A stretch of DNA of 9,350 nt from an uncultured bacterium (GTDB lineage Bacteria > Bacillota > Clostridia > Lachnospirales > Lachnospiraceae): positions 1 through 9,350 of the forward strand of contig CAMUHA010000134.1 in the NCBI GenBank assembly GCA_947088515.1. Reading direction: 5' to 3'. The notes below the pieces were generated by a model, which saw only the letters and a list, made by a program, of their open reading frames with translations, was not told where the DNA came from and searched no databases. Below, piece after piece: positions 6,641-9,350 of the stretch (within the stretch, counting starts at the first letter, position 1; each line of letters opens with the position of its first letter). The translations under genes were made by a program, and so were the position numbers.

Positions 6641-8482
6641 ATGTTTTATGAAATTGCTAAAAATTTTCAACCACCTTTTACCCCTTTTTCCCTCTATCCT
6701 TCCATCAATAACAGAAATGCCTGGCAGGGCCTGGATGAAGAATGGAGGCAGGAAACTCTGCGCCTTGGAGAGCAGTACCTTCATTTTGAATATCCATGCC
6801 TTTTGGCTACAGATTTTATGGATTTTTCAAGGACAGGAAACCGCACCCGCTATGAAGATAAGCTGTTTTCCAAGCGGCACGCCTTAGACGCGCTGGTTCT
6901 TGCGGAATGCGTGGAAGATAATGGACGGTTTCTGGACGATATTATCAACGGGATTTTCTCCATCTGTGAGGAAAGCGCCTGGCAGCTTCCTGCCCATAAT
7001 ACCTATATCAGAGATACTCCCCAGCTGCTTCTCCCTGACAACACCGCACCTGTTCTTGACCTGTTTGCCTGTGAAACCGGAGCCATCCTTGGAACCATAT
7101 ATTATCTGCTGAAAGAACGACTGGATGCCGTAAGTCCCTTTATCTGTAAACGGATTTTCCACGAACTGACCATACGGATTTTCACCCCTTACTTAAACTG
7201 CCATTTCTGGTGGATGGGAGATGGAACCACACCTATGATTAACTGGACCATCTGGTGTACCCAGAATGTACTTCTCTCCGTTTTTTTAACAGACACCGAA
7301 GCGGCTGTAAGAAACGCAGCGCTGCAAAAAGCATGTAAAAGCGCTGATTATTTTCTTGACAGCTATGAAGAAGACGGATGCTGCGATGAAGGAGCGCAGT
7401 ATTACCGGCATGCCGGCCTGTGCCTGTTTAACACGCTGGAAATCTTAAACGCTGTGACCGCCAACCGCTTTTCTTCTCTTTACGCAGAACCCAAAATACA
7501 AAACATAGCTTCCTATATTTTAAACGTTCATGTGGAGGATAAATATTATGTAAATTACGCCGATTGTTCCCCTATAGCGGGAAGAGCTGGCGTAAGGGAA
7601 TTTCTTTTTGCCAGGAGAACAGGCAATGAAAATATGGCCGTTTTTGCCGCCGCTGATTTTGCGGCAGGGCTCCCTGCCACGCTTTTGCTGCCTGAAGAAA
7701 ATAACCTGTACTACCGGCTGCAAAACGGATGCACCGCCGCTGCAATCAGGAACTTCACCCACGCCTGCAGCAAAACCATCAGCCATCCTGACATTTACTA
7801 TCCCAGCACAGGTATTTTTATTGCAAGAGACGATACCCTGTACCTTGCCGCCAAAGCTGGAGATAATGCAGACAGTCATAACCACAATGACACTGGAAGT
7901 TTTACCGTTTACAAAAAGGGACAGCCTATGCTGATTGATGTGGGAGTGGAAAGTTATACCAAAAAGACCTTTTCCCCCCAGCGATATGAAATATGGACCA
8001 TGCAGTCCGCCTACCATAATCTGCCAACGGTAAATGGCTGTATGCAGTCAGACGGAGAACGCTACAGAGCCATGGATGTGAGCTGGCAGTTTTCCGATGA
8101 TATTTGTGAAATTGCTATGGATATTGCCTCCGCTTACCCGCCGGAAGCAGGACTGCTTTACTATAAAAGAAACGCTTTGCTGATAAAGCATAAAGAAATC
8201 ATTATCCGTGACCGTTTTGCTTTTTGCAGTGGGAAGAATGCTGCCGCAAATTCTGTGGTCTTAAGCTTTATGACTTATGAAAAACCAATTCTGCAGGATA
8301 CAGAACATGGACTTAAATTTGCTGTCGGCTCCTTGGGAGGTATGTATATAACTGGCGTAAATTACCTAAAGACAGAGGCAATTCCCATTAATGACGCACG
8401 GTTAAAAAAAGCATGGGAACATGAAATCTACAGGATTTTGGTTGCAGCGGAAGATGAACAGGCCGAAATACATATTTTTTGA
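6641..8482 (+). CDS. Heparinase II/III family protein (putative cytosolic polysaccharide or oligosaccharide lyase)
   Basis: A 613-residue protein without signal peptide, built like heparinase II and PL12/15/17/21 lyases: an N-terminal alpha/alpha toroid (about 50-330) and a C-terminal heparinase II/III beta-sandwich (about 385-600). Such enzymes cleave a glycosidic bond 4-linked to a uronic acid by beta-elimination, leaving an unsaturated uronate. Likely functional residues are N201 in MINWTIW (position of the charge-neutralising residue), Y254/Y255 and H257 in DEGAQYYRHAG (catalytic Tyr/His region), and SHNHNDTGSF at 412-421. With D433 in LIDVG and H459 in AYHNLP, H413 or H415 could form the H-D-H zinc site known in heparinase II. 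The exact substrate cannot be read from the sequence. Divergent from ugl, it probably supplies that enzyme's substrate. It ends at the terminator at 8539-8571. Confidence 0.9.
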   Translation: MFYEIAKNFQPPFTPFSLYPSINNRNAWQGLDEEWRQETLRLGEQYLHFEYPCLLATDFMDFSRTGNRTRYEDKLFSKRHALDALVLAECVEDNGRFLDDIINGIFSICEESAWQLPAHNTYIRDTPQLLLPDNTAPVLDLFACETGAILGTIYYLLKERLDAVSPFICKRIFHELTIRIFTPYLNCHFWWMGDGTTPMINWTIWCTQNVLLSVFLTDTEAAVRNAALQKACKSADYFLDSYEEDGCCDEGAQYYRHAGLCLFNTLEILNAVTANRFSSLYAEPKIQNIASYILNVHVEDKYYVNYADCSPIAGRAGVREFLFARRTGNENMAVFAAADFAAGLPATLLLPEENNLYYRLQNGCTAAAIRNFTHACSKTISHPDIYYPSTGIFIARDDTLYLAAKAGDNADSHNHNDTGSFTVYKKGQPMLIDVGVESYTKKTFSPQRYEIWTMQSAYHNLPTVNGCMQSDGERYRAMDVSWQFSDDICEIAMDIASAYPPEAGLLYYKRNALLIKHKEIIIRDRFAFCSGKNAAANSVVLSFMTYEKPILQDTEHGLKFAVGSLGGMYITGVNYLKTEAIPINDARLKKAWEHEIYRILVAAEDEQAEIHIF

Positions 8483-8502
8483 TAAAACGGTATCTATTTA
8501 AC

Positions 8503-8512
8503 ATGGTACCAT
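8503..8512. repeat. 10-nt perfect palindrome ATGGTACCAT
   Basis: A perfect 10-nt palindrome lies in the 52-nt gap between the convergent stops. It has no loop and no T-run and may be chance. No function is assigned. Confidence 0.3.
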
Positions 8513-8534
8513 TGATTTGCAGCTTGCGGGAAAG

Positions 8535-9350
8535 CTATAACAGGAAATCAACAATAGATTTCCTGTTTTTTGCGCTCATTTTTAGGTTACGCTCTGTTAT
8601 CTTATCTCTTTGAGTCACTGCCCCGCACAGCAAAGGGGAATGCGGGTCATATAACTGACGATTGTAAGCCACCTTCTCTTCCGAATTATTTGCATAGCAA
8701 TATTTGCAGGCGTTTGGACAAGTATCATATGTGCCTGTTTCGATACTTTCAATACATCCACATTCCTCTCTTTGGTTTTTATCTTTTTTCCTATCTATTT
8801 TATATCCAGTTATTTTTTCTATCAGTTCCCTGTCTATACAACAATTATGTGATACACCAAATTGCGTTAAATCCAGTTTCTCTGCGCATGATGCAATTGT
8901 CATTTTATTTTTACAGGCAATGCTTGAAAGTTCATAGACAAACTCATTTAAAAATTCATTTTCTATATTTATCAAGGGGATATCTTTCATGTTCTTTTTG
9001 GTTTTTACATACATGTCCAAAAAACTTATTACCACCTTATCCGTATATCCCTGTAATGCTCCCGCAATTTCCCGGAAGGCCTTGATATGATATTCCAGTG
9101 TATATCTGTCTGTAAAAAAAACAGGGTCATATCTCCAAATCACTCTATTGCTTCCCAACTGACTGGATAACCTGCGGAAAATTTCTATCAAGGTTTTACG
9201 TTTATCCGGCAAATGAGGCTCTATATCTTTTCCATAGCCAGTTAAAGTAAATTGAAAATAATAATTATAGTCTTTTAAATTATCTAGCTTGTCCATCATT
9301 GGCATAGGGTTTTTGGTCCAAAAAACAATACAGTCCACTATTTCAGGGGA
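8535..9350 (-). CDS. DUF1848 family protein (partial, 5' end beyond window)
   Basis: The visible 271 residues match the DUF1848 family: VDCIVFWTKNP near the start, IWRYDPVFF in the middle, and a C-terminal cysteine cluster. The cysteines are C197 and C199 in ECGC, then C211, C215 and C218 in YDTCPNACKYCYA. The CxxxCxxC spacing is that of radical-SAM enzymes, although it lies at the C-terminus here, so a metal or iron-sulfur cluster site is likely. The biochemical function of the family is not known to me. The frame continues in sense to the window edge (SPEIVDC); the GTG at 9338 is therefore internal, and the true N-terminus, probably a few tens of residues, lies outside. The gene converges on the heparinase gene, with 52 nt between stops, and its last codons lie inside that gene's terminator stem. 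No functional tie to the sugar cluster is apparent. Confidence 0.85.
   Translation of the reverse strand, partial: SPEIVDCIVFWTKNPMPMMDKLDNLKDYNYYFQFTLTGYGKDIEPHLPDKRKTLIEIFRRLSSQLGSNRVIWRYDPVFFTDRYTLEYHIKAFREIAGALQGYTDKVVISFLDMYVKTKKNMKDIPLINIENEFLNEFVYELSSIACKNKMTIASCAEKLDLTQFGVSHNCCIDRELIEKITGYKIDRKKDKNQREECGCIESIETGTYDTCPNACKYCYANNSEEKVAYNRQLYDPHSPLLCGAVTQRDKITERNLKMSAKNRKSIVDFLL
8539..8571 (+). terminator. Intrinsic terminator of the heparinase-family gene
   Basis: An 11-bp perfect stem (AACAGGAAATC at 8539-8549, GATTTCCTGTT at 8557-8567) with a 7-nt loop is followed by a T-run (T6 at 8566-8571, the last four after the stem). It lies 56 nt past the heparinase stop. The stem is also the 3' end of the convergent DUF1848 coding sequence. 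There is no T-run on the minus-strand side, so it is predicted to act in one direction. Confidence 0.88.

Noticed and set aside
7520..8017. Minus-strand 165-codon open frame inside the heparinase gene
   Set aside because: It is antisense to the conserved SHNHND region, with no family resemblance.
1..9350. CRISPR arrays, tRNA/rRNA genes, insertion sequences, phage or toxin-antitoxin modules
   Set aside because: No regularly spaced repeats, RNA-gene signatures, transposase-like frames or terminal inverted repeats were seen; the window is filled by the metabolic genes and DUF1848.

Overview
The window looks like part of a carbohydrate-utilisation locus from a low-to-mid GC Gram-positive gut-type anaerobe, most likely a Lachnospiraceae or related Clostridia member. 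This rests on strong AGGAGG-type ribosome binding sites, the two-subunit LacL/LacM beta-galactosidase typical of Firmicutes, the DUF1848 neighbour, and catabolic enzymes that all lack signal peptides. The taxonomic call is inference from gene content and style.

Layout. Positions 1-6386 hold a minus-strand gene cluster, probably one operon, read in the order: GH88 unsaturated glucuronyl hydrolase (6386-5199), DUF2264 protein (5083-3377), a discoidin-like carbohydrate-binding protein (3320-2532), L-rhamnose mutarotase rhaM (2514-2203), beta-galactosidase large subunit lacL (2155-215) and small subunit lacM (231 to beyond position 1). lacL and lacM overlap by 17 nt. A divergent intergenic region (6387-6640) holds a perfect inverted repeat, a candidate operator. 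On the plus strand a heparinase II/III-family protein (6641-8482) follows and ends at a strong intrinsic terminator (8539-8571). From 8535 to the right edge a convergent, truncated DUF1848 gene with a cysteine cluster appears unrelated to the sugar pathway.

How the genes may work together. A heparinase-type eliminase would cleave a uronic-acid-containing oligosaccharide and leave a 4,5-unsaturated uronate on the new non-reducing end. GH88 removes that residue. DUF2264 (possibly GH154-type) may remove saturated glucuronate. LacLM trims beta-galactose, and RhaM equilibrates the anomers of released L-rhamnose. No protein has a visible signal peptide, so the work is predicted to be cytosolic, on oligosaccharides imported by a transporter outside the window. 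The combination of uronate elimination, galactose and rhamnose fits the alpha-L-Rha-(1,4)-beta-D-GlcA-(1,6)-Gal side chains of plant arabinogalactan proteins better than a plain glycosaminoglycan. This is a hypothesis: rhamnogalacturonan I, ulvan-like polymers or a bacterial exopolysaccharide remain possible.

Several starts are set here by ribosome binding sites rather than by the longest reading frame (lacL, ugl, rhaM, the heparinase).
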